This document shows, in pieces, positions 42,992 to 54,523 of a stretch of 64,000 nt of DNA (the stretch's first letter is position 1; every line of letters begins with the position of its first letter). The translations under genes were made by a program, and so were the position numbers. Under the pieces are notes generated by a model. That model did not search any database. It saw only the letters and a list, made by a program, of their open reading frames with translations, and was not told the origin of the DNA. The stretch comes from Gnomoniopsis sp. IMI 355080. Lineage: Eukaryota; Ascomycota; Sordariomycetes; Diaporthales; Gnomoniaceae. The stretch is taken from contig JAPEVC010000122.1 in the NCBI GenBank assembly GCA_027946555.1, positions 1 through 64,000 on the forward strand, given 5' to 3'.

Positions 42992-45900
42992 GTTGTATGA
43001 GGTCTTGTCACTTGATTGTAATTCTTTTCCAATGATGGAGTTGAGGATACAACAAAAATGGCCCATTGCATTTGGAAGTTGAGTTCTTATAGTTCAAGGC
43101 TTTTCTTGAGGTCTCAGTTCCATAGCCCTGAGAGATCGAAAGAGGCAATCACAAGTCGCATCGCCGTCATTCTCCTTTTGAGACAACGTGCTCGTATGAC
43201 ATGGCGGTTTTGATATTCCACGAATGGTCTTCCCTTCGTGCCCAAGTTGCCAAGAGTATTAAAGTAGAAGGTGTAGGAGTCCACAACGACCAATTCAAGA
43301 ACATATTTCCATAGTTTACAGCCACGACTGAGATATATTATTGACCTGCAGGCAAAATTTTAGCCACATGAAGCAAACCCCAGTATAGCGGAGTCTGATT
43401 CCAGATCTGCCTGAGGTACGACTAGAAGATATGCTTACCCATGTACTCACGAAGCAAGTAGCTTCCTGGCTGTCACAACCTCCCGAACGCATTTAGTAAT
43501 TCGATTCGGTTTGCAATTTACTACCAATAGGACGATTTTAAAGCATCGTCGACCTGGCTATCCACCCATAGTAGGTACCACCTTGCGTTTGTCTAGTGGC
43601 TTGGCTGTTTGGTGGTAGAAGGATGAATCTTTTCTCGAGGCGAGCAGACCTATACGTCGAGTTTTGTGACTTTTCTCGTAGCCTCAGATTGCGTTTACTG
43701 TGATTGGCGAACTGTTGTCCAGATTCCATGCTGGATCTTATATTGTTAGCTTTACGCGTTCCTTCTTACCTTTAGGAATTGTTCGGTCCAACCTCAAAAT
43801 GCAAATGATGCCAAGGCCTAAGTGTAAATAAGAGAAGGTAGGCGGCTGGAGGGTATCACCCAATCATGGCCTATGCACTTCGCAAGTCTGCAGCTAGGCC
43901 CATCGCCCACTTAGAAGGGATTTCAGACGAGAAAAAGAGATGCACTTCCTCTTGGCAATGGAGCATGCGGATGCCAAGCTCATAAAGCGGCATAATGCTT
44001 GCGGAGATGTCAGGCGGGCTTGAACCCCTTCGTGGAATTTCCATTCATGCGCCATTACCACCAATGACACAGTGTTATTTAAAGTAAGACCCTATTTTGT
44101 ATGTAGTCCTCCGTGCTCGTCCAGGAAAAGGCTCAAGACTCGATGTATTACATTCTTTGAGTGGTTCTTTCTTCGTGTCGGACCTCGAGAAGTAGGCCCC
44201 ACTTCCAGCCTGGTCACGCTAGGCCTGGTGGCTCAAGGACCGTGGTGAGCCGTGACATCTTGAAGGTCGCAATAATAATTATGAGATTCTCGGAGCTTCT
44301 GTACTTTGCAATTATTCTTGGCTTGAGCTCGATTCGGAGTGAGCCATGGTATAGCCTCAAAGTCCTCAAAGCTAGGCCGCTCCCATAAACGTCGAGCCTA
44401 GCCGTCAGCGCCTCCACATTCTGCCTAATACAATTTGGATTGAAAGAGAAGAAAATTCAGAATGGACCGTGAATTCTGCGATTTGATGTTTCAACTCTAA
44501 TAATTGCGTAGGGCTGATATTCTGATTCAACACGCAGGAAACTGCGCCCTTTTCGTGCTGGAGCGTTTCACTTGTCTCCAGAGCGGGCAACAAACGCATA
44601 TTGTCCACTCTTTCAGAAGACTGTGTTATTTATATGACTTTGAAATAAGGTACTGAATAGATGACCAGCATCTAGTATCACCTTGTCTCACTAGGTACCC
44701 AGATGGTCAATAATTATGTGCGACTCAAATAGCATTTCATCTCACTTGGAACTGTGGTGTCAAGATCGATACCAGAGGAAATATTATGCACTATTAAACA
44801 GTCACTTAGATATTTCATCATATCTTCATGATCTTTCTGGCGGGGCTATTCTCCTACAATTCAAGTGTGACCGGTCCTGTTTGAGGTGCACATTACCAGC
44901 GCGTCTTCTGGTTTGTTATTTCCGAGTGCATGCATCTAAGTACTTTTGGTGGCGGTCCTCTTAATATGCGTGCCCATTGAATTCGACTGTAATACGTCGC
45001 GTCTAATGAGATACTGACCACAGTCGATGTCGCGGAGCAGCTGGAGGAGTGCCGCATGGAGCATTGTCGAGTTGAGACGATCAATAAGCCGTGGGAGAAC
45101 TTTATCCTAGACGAGCATGGTGTACTGCCACACGAAATTGCCGACACTTGGCTATTAGCTTGATTCCAGGGTCGTGCGAGGTTTGTGGCCAATGCTCGGC
45201 TTCGAAGAGCTTCATAATTGTTCACTTCATTGACTCTGATCTAGGTCGACTGAAAATTGCCAAGAGACGGACCTTGAAATTTCACACTTGCGTCTAGTAA
45301 ACCTAGCACAAGAAAAGTATGGCTCGTGACTTGACTATGCTCCATAAGAATGCGCGTAGCAGGCACCTTCGGTAGATTTATTAACTTTATGGGAACCTCC
45401 GCAAATGCATACTTGAAGATAAACCCACTCACACCAGTCGACAACTCCACATGCACTAGGCATATATCAAGAAAGGCTCTGAAGGATCTGGTATCTGGCT
45501 TGGATTGTGTTTCGAATCATCAACAATACTTTTATAGCCTGTAAAACCTGCCGGCCATGAATAGTCTTTGCCTCTATGGATATGGAACATTGTGCGAATC
45601 AACCATGTGTTAAACATGGAATAAAACGGATAAGACTTTGCTTATTCACTTTTCTAAGAGGACTGGTGGGGCACGGTGAAACCTGAATCGGTCAACAGGA
45701 ATAAACAGGTGGAGATGAGCAACAGCATTCCAACGATTCACCGGCTTCACTTCGATACTTTTAAACTTCAATAAGAACCTCACATTTGTAGACGGATCGA
45801 TCGGCGACTACTGAGAGCAAGCCTAGGCTCCAACTGTCCTTGACTTCGTGCAGGTGATATAGGATATAGAAGTGCAAGTCAGCAGCATTTTTCCTCCGCA

Positions 45901-46611
45901 GTGACAAGTAGTGAGGCGTTGGTTGAGATTCGTTACATACTATTGATACAGTACTACGAACGGCGTATTCGTACACCATGGCATGGTAGTCCCTTGGCGT
46001 ACTTGGCTCTCGGAGAAATCGTCACCTGCGGCCTGGGGATTCCCAGCAAGCCCCATAGGTTTTGACCCACCAGCGCGAACCCAAAAGGCAGGTGAGCGAG
46101 GTCTCACGCTTCGTAAGCCTTGCCAACTTTTTTCTTTGTAGCCAAGGCTCGGGAATTCCACGACACCCAAAGTTTATCCTGACTCCTTTTCGAAAAGATT
46201 CCCCTCCGTCGGTTTGTGCAAAGTGCAAGTAGCCTACAAAATGGAACCTTGGGATGCAGTCTCTTGGTGCTTTTTCGTCCTACCTAGGTAGTCGAGGTAG
46301 GTCGCCAACTCGTGCTGAGACTGGAAAAACTGAGTCTTCTGCATCTTATCATTCTATTGACAGTCTCTGTTTCTTTACCAAATGCAGTGGGTCCCCGGAC
46401 CGGCTGTGATTGTTATGCATTGTGGACCCCATGAGATTGCGAATCCGCATTGATGCACGATTACAGCAAGACTTTGAAAGGATATTGTCATGTATGGGCG
46501 GTTTGTTCTTTGATTAGGGAGACTCTCGAAGGTTCAACTCTGAACATATCCCAATCAAGACGCTACTGTGGCTCGACCGCTGCCTTCTGGTCTTGTGCAG
46601 CTCGGCTAAGT
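42992..46611. other. Long gene-poor interval
   Basis: 3.6 kb with no supported gene. A single TACCTAGGTA lies at 46281-46290, followed by GAGGTAGGTCG. Some parts (44.6-45.6 kb) are moderately AT-rich. The region includes promoters of the pectate lyase (-) and carboxylesterase (+). Confidence 0.45.
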
Positions 46612-48379
46612 ATGCAGATGTCAAGAATGGCTACTTCGAAACTACTGCATTTACTGCCCCTGTTCTGGACGGTCTGGGCTACAAGAGGTTCCTGCGACCC
46701 GTCATCTATCAGCAATGGTCGATCTTTTTCCTGCTCGCCCGATGCCACCAACTCATCCAGTCCGGTTGTTGATCTAACATACGCCGTCCACGCTCCCCAG
46801 ATCACAACCTCTCCGAACTCCCGTACATATTACAACTTCTCCAATATCCGATATGCAGCTCCGCCTACTGGCTCCTTGCGATTTCAACTGCCACAAGATC
46901 CAATAGACAACCGATCCGCTGGTATTCAAGATGGCGTCTACGGCAAGATGTGCCCGCAAGCGTATACCCCATGGCAGAGCGCGGCACTGGTGACAGCACC
47001 TCCTGGTGAAGCGGAAAGTGAAGACTGCTTATTCCTTGATGTGGTGGTTCCGGAACAGGTGTGGTCCGAACGATGCAATACCTCACGCCCCGTCATTGTC
47101 TGGATCCATGGAGGTGGTTTCCAGATAGGTGCAAAATGGGGCACACCAATGACAAACCCTCTCGGCTTGCTGGACCGAAGCTTTGACAATAACGCTGAAG
47201 GTGCGGTGTGGATTGGGCTGCAGTATCGTGTAAGTCGACCATCTCATCATACAACATTAAGAAGAGCGGACATGCGGAGACTGACTTCGTCGTGATGATT
47301 AGCTGGGTGCACTTGGTTTCCTGCAGGGCGACTCATTTCAGTCAGCTGGAGGAATACCAAATGTTGGGTTCTACGATCAGCGTAAGGCTTTGGAATGGGT
47401 CCAGCAACATGCCTCTCTTTTCGGCGGTGATCCTTCGCGCGTTACAGTAATGGGTGAATCCGCGGGTGCCGGCTCGATTCTGCACCATCTGACTGCCTAT
47501 GGTGGCAAGCAAGATGCACCTTTGTTTCAGCAGGCCATCCTCCAGTCACCTGCGTACGTACCGCGTCCATACAAGTCCCAAGCAGAAAAATCGTTCTCCG
47601 TCCTCCTCGAAGCCGCCAACGTCTCCACATTGGCAGAGCTTGTAAAGCTTGATACCTATGATCTACAGGTTGCCAACAAGCTCTCGCAGACCTCAGACTT
47701 TTACGGAACGTTTCAATTTGGACCGGGGCCAGATGGGTCCTTCGTCCCAGAGCTACCGGAGAAGCTTTTCGTGAGCGGAGAGTACCACAAGGGTGTCAAG
47801 GTCATGGTCGCCCATAACACTTTCGAGGCTCAAAAATATACCGACCCAGCTGCGACCAACTCAACCGCTTTTGATACATATATGAAATTATACTTTCCCG
47901 AGGCCAATGCTTCCACTATCGAGGACCTTTCCACCAACATTTACCCAGCGGTGTACAACGATACGTCTTTGCCATGGTCGACTCCTTTCGCACGGCTCAT
48001 GACAGCCGTCGGAGAGCTCACGTTCTCGTGTCATGCATACTTCGTCGGCGAGGCTCTGGGTATCCAAGATGATACTGATGCATACTCATACCTCTTTTCA
48101 GTACCTCCAGGAACGCACACGCTTGATGTCTACTATTCTTACTATTTGAACAGTACCTGGAGCAGCACAGTGGTGAATGTTACAACTGCGCAGTACATGC
48201 AAGGATACTTGACCAAGTTTGCGCAGACAGGACAACCTAATCAGCAAGGACTACCCGAGTTCCCTATATACGGTGCCACTCGTTTGGATATGAATGTGAA
48301 TCAGACTTTTATGGGTGTCCTCGCAGACCCGGCGGCAAATGCTCGGTGTGACTGGTGGAGACAGGCATCTTATGCTTGA
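46612..48379 (+). CDS. Secreted type-B carboxylesterase
   Basis: An alpha/beta-hydrolase of the carboxylesterase/lipase/cholinesterase family that hydrolyses carboxylic esters; secreted. Two exons: 46612-47229 and 47303-48379, with a 73-nt intron; 564 aa. ATGs at 46612, 46618 and 46627 are all possible; the hydrophobic stretch LLHLLPLFWTVWA is the signal peptide. Signatures: EDCLFLDVVVPE, oxyanion hole HGGGF, then GESAGAGS with nucleophile Ser259; Glu381 (HNTFEAQ) and His478 (PPGTHTLDVYY) are the likely other triad members. Around ten potential N-glycosylation sites (such as NSTAF, NVTTA, NQTF) agree with secretion. The substrate (for example feruloyl, tannin-like or lipid esters) cannot be told. 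No partner gene is adjacent. Confidence 0.94.
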
Positions 48380-49122
48380 GCAAGATCTGTATTACGAAGC
48401 CAAGTATTGCAGACAGTCAAAGACTAGTGGAGGCTTGTCAACGGGCTCACACAAATTCGAGTTATATTGCGGTCATGTATATATTCAACTGTGTCACACA
48501 TAATACCCAAGAAATTGTTCAGTTCCGTTCCCTCGGCGCCTCTCACTACGGTGAGAGATACATGCATTATGCAGCGGGTGTTCGTTGAGAATTTCTGGGA
48601 CAAAGGGTCCCGATGTCTCTATGGGTCGACATATGGCGGATCGAACTATTTACATATAAGCTATGTCACGCCCGATGTGCTATTTCTGCGCTCCTATAGC
48701 TATACATCTATACTTTTGACTCACTCCCGAAGTCTAACGACATTTCCTTCCCATGGCCGTTTAAGAAAAGTCGCAGGGATCCTAACCCATTGAATATCCT
48801 GAAGAATGGCGTCTCCAACGTTCCTCCTTACCTAAAGGCCAAGTCGCGTTTCGAGCGTTTCGTTTGCCGTCTGTCCTCATCAGCCACTTGAACACGCATC
48901 AAGTTTCGTACAGCGAGCCGGTAGTACTTCCAGACATGAAAGTACGTAGCAGTCAAAGCCTGCGTAATACTGCTCATATAACTGAAATTCAGGCTCGGAT
49001 CTGGCTGCGAACTAAAACATGATTGGGGTATCTCTGTCGTCCTGAACTCCTAGCACGCAGCTGATTTCTATCTACGTCGCTCTTCAACTCATCATGCTAC
49101 CTCTTTCTTTCCCTAATGGGAA
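48380..49122. other. Convergent intergenic region
   Basis: 3' flanks of the carboxylesterase (+) and the Ser/Thr-rich membrane protein (-). No gene is seen. Confidence 0.45.
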
Positions 49123-49976
49123 CTAGTCACAACTGATCGAGCTAAATGCATCATTAAACGCGCCCGGTATAAGGTCCTGCGTGCCATTTGTCGACCAGTA
49201 ATCGCCCGTACAGCTAGGATCGCTATGCCACACTCGTCAGACACACCACATACTTAATTACAGAGAAAAGTACTGCTTACGTGTAAAAGAGACATACGGG
49301 CCCACCCGTGTCAAGCGAGCTGATTGTGTCGTTGTAAGCTGATGAGAAGTTGACTGAACAGCCCCCACGTCAGCGCTGGCACTTTGGAAACGAGGGTAGA
49401 TGCGTGGGGGCAATACTTACTGCATGAACTCGATGGCACGCTGATAGTAGTACAGGAATCAAGATAAGCGTTCTGGCAAATATTCACGCTCGCCCCTGTA
49501 GCAGCCGCGGAGGTCGACGACGTTGTCGTCGCCGTCGTAGTAGTACCGCCACTACTACTCGTCGTCGGCGTGGTCGGCGTACTCGTCGATACTCCAGCTC
49601 CCGCACTCGTCGCAGTAGTCGCCGCGATCGTACTACTCGAACTGCCACTCGTCGCAGCGCCGCTCGAGCTCCGCGAACTAACACTCAACCCAACGCCCAG
49701 CCCCACGCCCAACCCAACAGCAACCAATAACAGCCCAGCCAGCACGGGCCAGCAAATCACTACCGGCACGCCGAGCCATGTTCTCCTCCTTATGGTTGTG
49801 GGCTTCACGTGCGTGTCTAGCTCAATGTTCTTCTCTGGTGGCGTGCCGTACATGGTCGCGCTGGGCTCGCCTGGGTGCAAGGCCTCGGGCGCGTCACTGG
49901 TGATAGTTTGCGGGCCGTCGGAGGGGGCGATTTCGGGGCCGTAGCTATTTTGGAGGTCGTGGTGGTGAGAGGCCAT
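49123..49976 (-). CDS. Single-pass membrane protein with Ser/Thr-rich stalk and Cys-rich tail
   Basis: Exons: 49976-49421, 49353-49281 and 49222-49123; introns 67 and 58 nt; 242 aa, all in phase. There is no signal peptide. A cytosolic Pro/Glu/Asp-rich N-tail of about 70 residues ends in a basic RRRTW, then one long helix (VVICWPVLAGLLLVAVGLGVGLGVGLSV), so topology is type II. About 60 residues of Ser/Thr/Ala/Gly follow, probably O-glycosylated, then a Cys-rich ectodomain (NICQNAYLDSCTTISVPSSSC, then SLDTGGPVCLFYTD, PSCTGDYWSTNGTQDLIPGAF, ISCD). The layout resembles fungal wall-stress sensors or the family of small membrane proteins of unknown function common in Sordariomycetes; it lacks a WSC domain. 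Function not assigned. Confidence 0.85.
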
Positions 49977-52493
49977 TGTGAGAGGCGGTGGACTTGTGTT
50001 GGGACCCAGGCCGAGGGTGGCTGTTGCAGTTTATGGGCGCTGTGAGTGGGGAATGGATCCTAGTGAGACTCGCGGTAGCAAGGCTTGAGATTATTCCAAG
50101 CGACGAGGGGACAGCGAATATGTGAAGAACAGTTGGTGAGGTCGAATGTCGAATGTCGTGAAATTTGCTCTGTCTAGATGGTGTATCGCGAGAAGGATTC
50201 TCAAGAGGCACCCTGGTTCTCAGCTAAGTGGGCTGACGGGCTTGGCGCAGATTGCGATCGTCGTTCAAAAAACATCATTGGCTTTTGGTGTTGCATAATT
50301 ATAGACTGTGGACGCACAATCTGCATGGGCCCCCAAGAAATAATCTATCCACTATTCTTGCGGCAACTTTCGCCAGAGCTTTCTCAGTGGTCCGGTGGCA
50401 CCATGGAAGAAGCGGCTTATCGTGCGGAAGTTATTCATCAAAGTAGTACAGAGCTTGGGTGACGGTAACCGTCTTACCTTACGCATTGGCATGAAGTATA
50501 TCTGGGCTCGTCGCCTCTCGGTCGAGTCAGCAACATTATGTCACGAAGTGCAGCGGACCAACAGGCCATGCAAGAGAAGGTTACACGGCAACGTCGTTGA
50601 AGAGATGGCGAGTGAGGAGACATCAGAAGAAACCAAGAACGACGACGACGTGCGACAGACGTGGAACTCAACTCTGGATCGACATCTAGAATGATCCGAA
50701 CTAAATCATGAAAAAGGCCTGAGGCGTTACGACGTGCTAGTGCACGAGAACATCTGCTGAACGAAGCAGGATCACCACTGACCACACAGATTCTACCTGG
50801 GAAACCTTGAGAATTTGCCAGTCCGTATGTTGGCAGCAAACTATGCAGACGACGGCCACCGGTAGCGAGACAGCATGGCCATCCTCTCCTCGTGATTGAA
50901 GTCGGTGTCAGCGTACGTTGTGGGGCTTCTCCTTCTTTGACTTCTTGCCCGCCTCGGGGGGGGGGGGGCGCCGATACTGGTGTGTTGGCGGGTTCAATGC
51001 CAGCCTCGGCTATGTGAATGAATCCGTCGATGTCGGGTCGCCGAGCCTGGCCTGGCCGCGCCCCTTGCGGTTGCGTGGTCGGGGTATGGTTAGCCTGAGC
51101 GTTGAGGTACGTTTGGCGCGTTCGAGGGAGAGAGTGGTGAGGCGGGCAGAGCGGATGCTGCTGGGTAGGGTCATGCGGCCGGAGGAGGTATGCTCAGCGT
51201 CGTAGCCGGGGAGGCTGTTGCATCAGATGGATGTCACCAGGGCACCAAAGTGGAAAACTCATGAGTTCAGATCAAAGGATCAGGAGTTTACGCATGCCTG
51301 GCATGTTGGGCAATAGAATTATCAAACGTTTAAATGGAGGCGGTGATCCCTTGTTCTCTTTGAATCCTACCATCGTGGATGTGCCTTTTGCGGGTACTCC
51401 GGGTTGGGATCTGATCTACAAGGCGAGACCATACTACAACGAATTGGTGCACTGGGTCACTTGTAAGCGTTTCCAATTCTATATCATATTAGCATCCAAC
51501 ATCGCAGCTTTGTTGAGGCTATAGTTTTCTTGTCTCATCTCGACAATCTTCGCGTTTGTTTGAGATGCGAGACTATCGCACCAACTAGTATCTCGTTGTT
51601 CGGCTGTCTCCAGACGATCCATCTGAGTTTTGAGTTTTACACTAGGTATTGGTGTTTTAAAGTGTCAAGTTGATGCATCACGTGGCATGTAGCAATAAGG
51701 TGGAAGTTGGCATATTTCTGTTGAGGAAATCTTAGAGCCCAGTCGTTGTTGTTAGGGGTTTTCCGAGAATCTGGACGCGCTTGTGGGTGGCACGTGGCGC
51801 GATTTAGGGCGCCCCCAGTGTCAGACCAACACATTGGCGTATCGATCTAGTATCTAAACAGAACGTTCGTCCCAACTGAAGGCGTAAGCTTCTACTCTGC
51901 TCGAAGCAAGGACTCCGGAAAGAGTCAGCCGTGTGGCGGTTAGTGAGTCCAGAACGTGCAGAAGCGGTGTCCACTAAGAATTAAGAGACCTCACGAAGTC
52001 GGAAATGGCGTAGTACAGATCCGAGCGTCTGGGACCAGACCGGATCTTGGTGCCAGGTTCAGTTAGTATGTCGATCATAAGGTGGCAGAACAGTTGAGAC
52101 TTGCTTAAAGGCGGTTAGCTTGTTATGGGACGCTACTTAAAAGTGACGCCGTCGACCGGAATATCCGTGATCGTAGCCGCTAACCTTACCAGGGGTTCCC
52201 CACGGGGTAGCATGCCATCCCAATTCCAATACAATACTACTACTAACTTGGATGGGATATTGGAAGTAGACTGGCACCTAGGATGCCCGGCAATTCCATG
52301 CGGATGCAAGTATGAGGGGGTTAGTGCGGTGGGTCAAATGGTACATAGTATATGGCTTGCGATGCCTTCCCGCACAGTACTGAGCCAAGACCATTCTTGA
52401 TTTCTTACTGATTATTGCCAGTTGGGTCTTTTTTTGAAATTAATTATCCACACGACCTGGTCTTCCTGCTGTGTCTGCAGCCACAAGGACAAT
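49977..52493. other. Gene-poor interval with a degenerate coding remnant
   Basis: 2.5 kb between the membrane protein start and the MFS exporter. It holds the minus-strand remnant listed at 50908-51227 and a run of 13 G at 50956-50968. Confidence 0.45.
50908..51227 (-). pseudogene. Degenerate coding remnant, family unknown
   Basis: On the minus strand, three frames each carry protein-like stretches in the same order: SLPGYDAEHTSSGRMTLPSSIRSARLT, then DIDGFIHIAEAGIEPANTPVSAPPPPP, then EAGKKSKKEKPHN and a stop. They overlap at the frame breaks, one of which lies in the 13-base C run. This looks like the C-terminal end of a gene broken by indels, or by sequencing error at the homopolymer. I do not recognise the family. 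No upstream part was found. Confidence 0.3.
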
Positions 52494-54523
52494 ATGGACG
52501 AAGAAAAGTCGAGAACTGCGACTTCCCACCTCGAGGATCGACAAATGGATGTAAACGCAAGCGAATATGAGCCACCTTCAGACTACAAGGTCCACTGGAG
52601 GACCTTTGCTGCAATTTTCGCTCTTGCTATGGGCAATGTCTGCGCTGCCATGTCCAATACTGTAAGTCACCTCGAAACCCTTCTAGAAGATTATAACAGG
52701 GCAGCAAATTAACACATCCATTGTGATAGTCCAACACAACGATACGTTCACAAATTGCCAGCCTAGGCGACTCGGGCATCTCATCCTGGGTGGCCAATTC
52801 CAATTTTCTGGTCACTCTAGCCTTTGGGCCCGTCCTCGTCAGTCATAGCGATTCCGAATCTCTTGCAAATGTCCATCTTGCTGACAATAAATAGGGCTTC
52901 CTCAGTGACAGACTTGGCAAGAAATGGTTCATCGTCATCCCAGCTGCAATCGGTGTTATTGGGGGGGTTATTGCTGGATCCGCGAAACAGACCACCACCA
53001 TTATCGGCGGCCAGGTCTTGACTGGTCTAGCAAACGCTGGATGTGTAAGCACCCTATACAAATACGAATAGGGTTGATACTGATGATTCTGAATTACGTA
53101 CAGATTATCGGCGTCCCGACAGCTCTCGAAGTCACCCCTAACAAATATCGACCATGGACACAAGGCTTCATCATGACATTGGCCAGCGTGGCTGTCGTTG
53201 CCGGCACACTTGGTGCTGGAGCTTTCGTCAAATTCTACGACCAGGGGTGGCGTTGGTCGTATTACCTCAATGCCTGCATCTACGGACTCACCAGTCTGTT
53301 GGTCCTGGTGTTTTACCACCCGCCTCCTACTGGCCTTCGCCGGCAAGAGACACGCGTGAGCAAGCACCTAGGCCAGGTCGATTTCATCGGCATCATCATT
53401 TTCACGGGCTCACTAGCCGCGCTGATTATTGCCCTGACCTGGGGTGGGACGACTTACGCCTGGAACTCCAAGCAAGTCGTGGCGTCCTTGGTCATGGGCT
53501 GCGTTGGTCTTCTTGCGTTCGGTCTATACGAGGCTTTTGGCACCACAGAAGGCATGTTCGACCATCGTCTCTTCGTCAACCGGAATTTCCCTATTCTTCT
53601 GTTTGTCTGCGCCGTCGACGGGATGCTGCTACTTGGCGTCAACGTGCTCTTCTCCCAGCAAATCGCCATCGTCTTCACCCAAGACACACTGCAAGTGGCG
53701 GCAGACTTGATGCCTTATCTTGTTTTGTCTGCCTTCGGTTGTCTGCCCGCAGGCTACCTCATGGGGAGGACACAGCGATACAGACTACTACTGGTCCTCG
53801 CGTTGGGTTGGTGTGCTTTATTCACAGGTACGTTCAAACCCTAGCATTTTTCGTCAAGAACAGAATGCAGGACTGTGCTAACATACACTTTAGGTCTCAT
53901 GGCTCTACTCACTCCATCCCGACTTAACTGGCTGTACGCATTCTCTGCTATGTTCGGTATGGGTACAGCTGTGACCACTGTGATTCCAAGTAAGCCCCTC
54001 TTCCATTCGGTTTCGTTGTGTCACACTGACTGACCGCATCAAAGTTGCCGCTCTGTCTTTATCAGTGCCTTCATTCTTGCTGGGCACTGCTGGCACCCTC
54101 AGCATTTCAGCGCGCGCTCTGGGCGGAATTATTGGCATCACTATTTTCACAGTTATATACGACAACAAGATGAGCCAAGTTCTGCCAGTGAATGAGGCTG
54201 CTATCCTCGGACAGTCAGGACTCGATGTTGCACAACTGCTACCGCAGGTTCTTGCGTCTTTTGATGCGTCCAACCCTCCAGCAGCACTCGCCGAGATCCA
54301 GGGTCTGTCCCCACAGCTCATTCCGGAGCTCTTGGGTGCGTTCCTGGATTCGAACACGTATTCCTGGAAATACGTTTGGATCGCGATCTCAGTAGTGGTT
54401 GCTGCCAATGCTGTTGTGGCGTGCTTCCTCAAGCCAGTGAAGGATAGGATGAATGGGCATGTGGAGTCCGCTCTGGAGGAGTCGGACGTCAGACAGAAGC
54501 AAATTATGGCTGCTAGTCACTGA
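52494..54523 (+). CDS. MFS exporter, DHA2/TRI12-like (14 helices)
   Basis: A proton-antiport exporter of the fungal trichothecene-efflux-pump (TRI12)/siderophore-transporter group; plasma membrane or vacuole. Exons: 52494-52661, 52730-52837, 52895-53044, 53104-53827, 53894-53989 and 54045-54523; 574 aa, all in phase. Family landmarks: SLGDSGISSWVANSNFLVTLAFGPV, then GFLSDRLGKKWF (motif A), GGQVLTGLANAG, VTPNKYRPWTQGF, FYDQGWRWSYYLNACIYGLTS, GQVDFIGIIIFTGSLAALIIALTWGG, FDHRLF, SARALGGIIGITIF and the closing SWKYVWIAISVV. The cargo is unknown; no toxin-biosynthesis genes are nearby in the window, so detoxification of a plant or microbial compound is as likely as export of a self-made one. Intron 2 uses a GTCAGT donor. 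Confidence 0.92.

Noticed and set aside
43000..46600. Search for tRNA or transposon genes in the large gap
   Set aside because: No cloverleaf-compatible A and B boxes, inverted terminal repeats, or transposase/reverse-transcriptase motifs were found by eye; a tRNAscan and repeat search would be needed to be sure.
51231..51524. Plus-strand frame (DPLFSLNPTIVDVPFAGTPG) ending at a GTAAGC donor
   Set aside because: It looks somewhat protein-like, but no second exon or family could be found; the DNA just to its left is better read as a broken minus-strand remnant.
53154..53927. 257-codon frame in a second phase
   Set aside because: It overlaps the MFS exporter's fourth exon, whose frame has helices and family motifs; the Arg/His-rich alternative does not.
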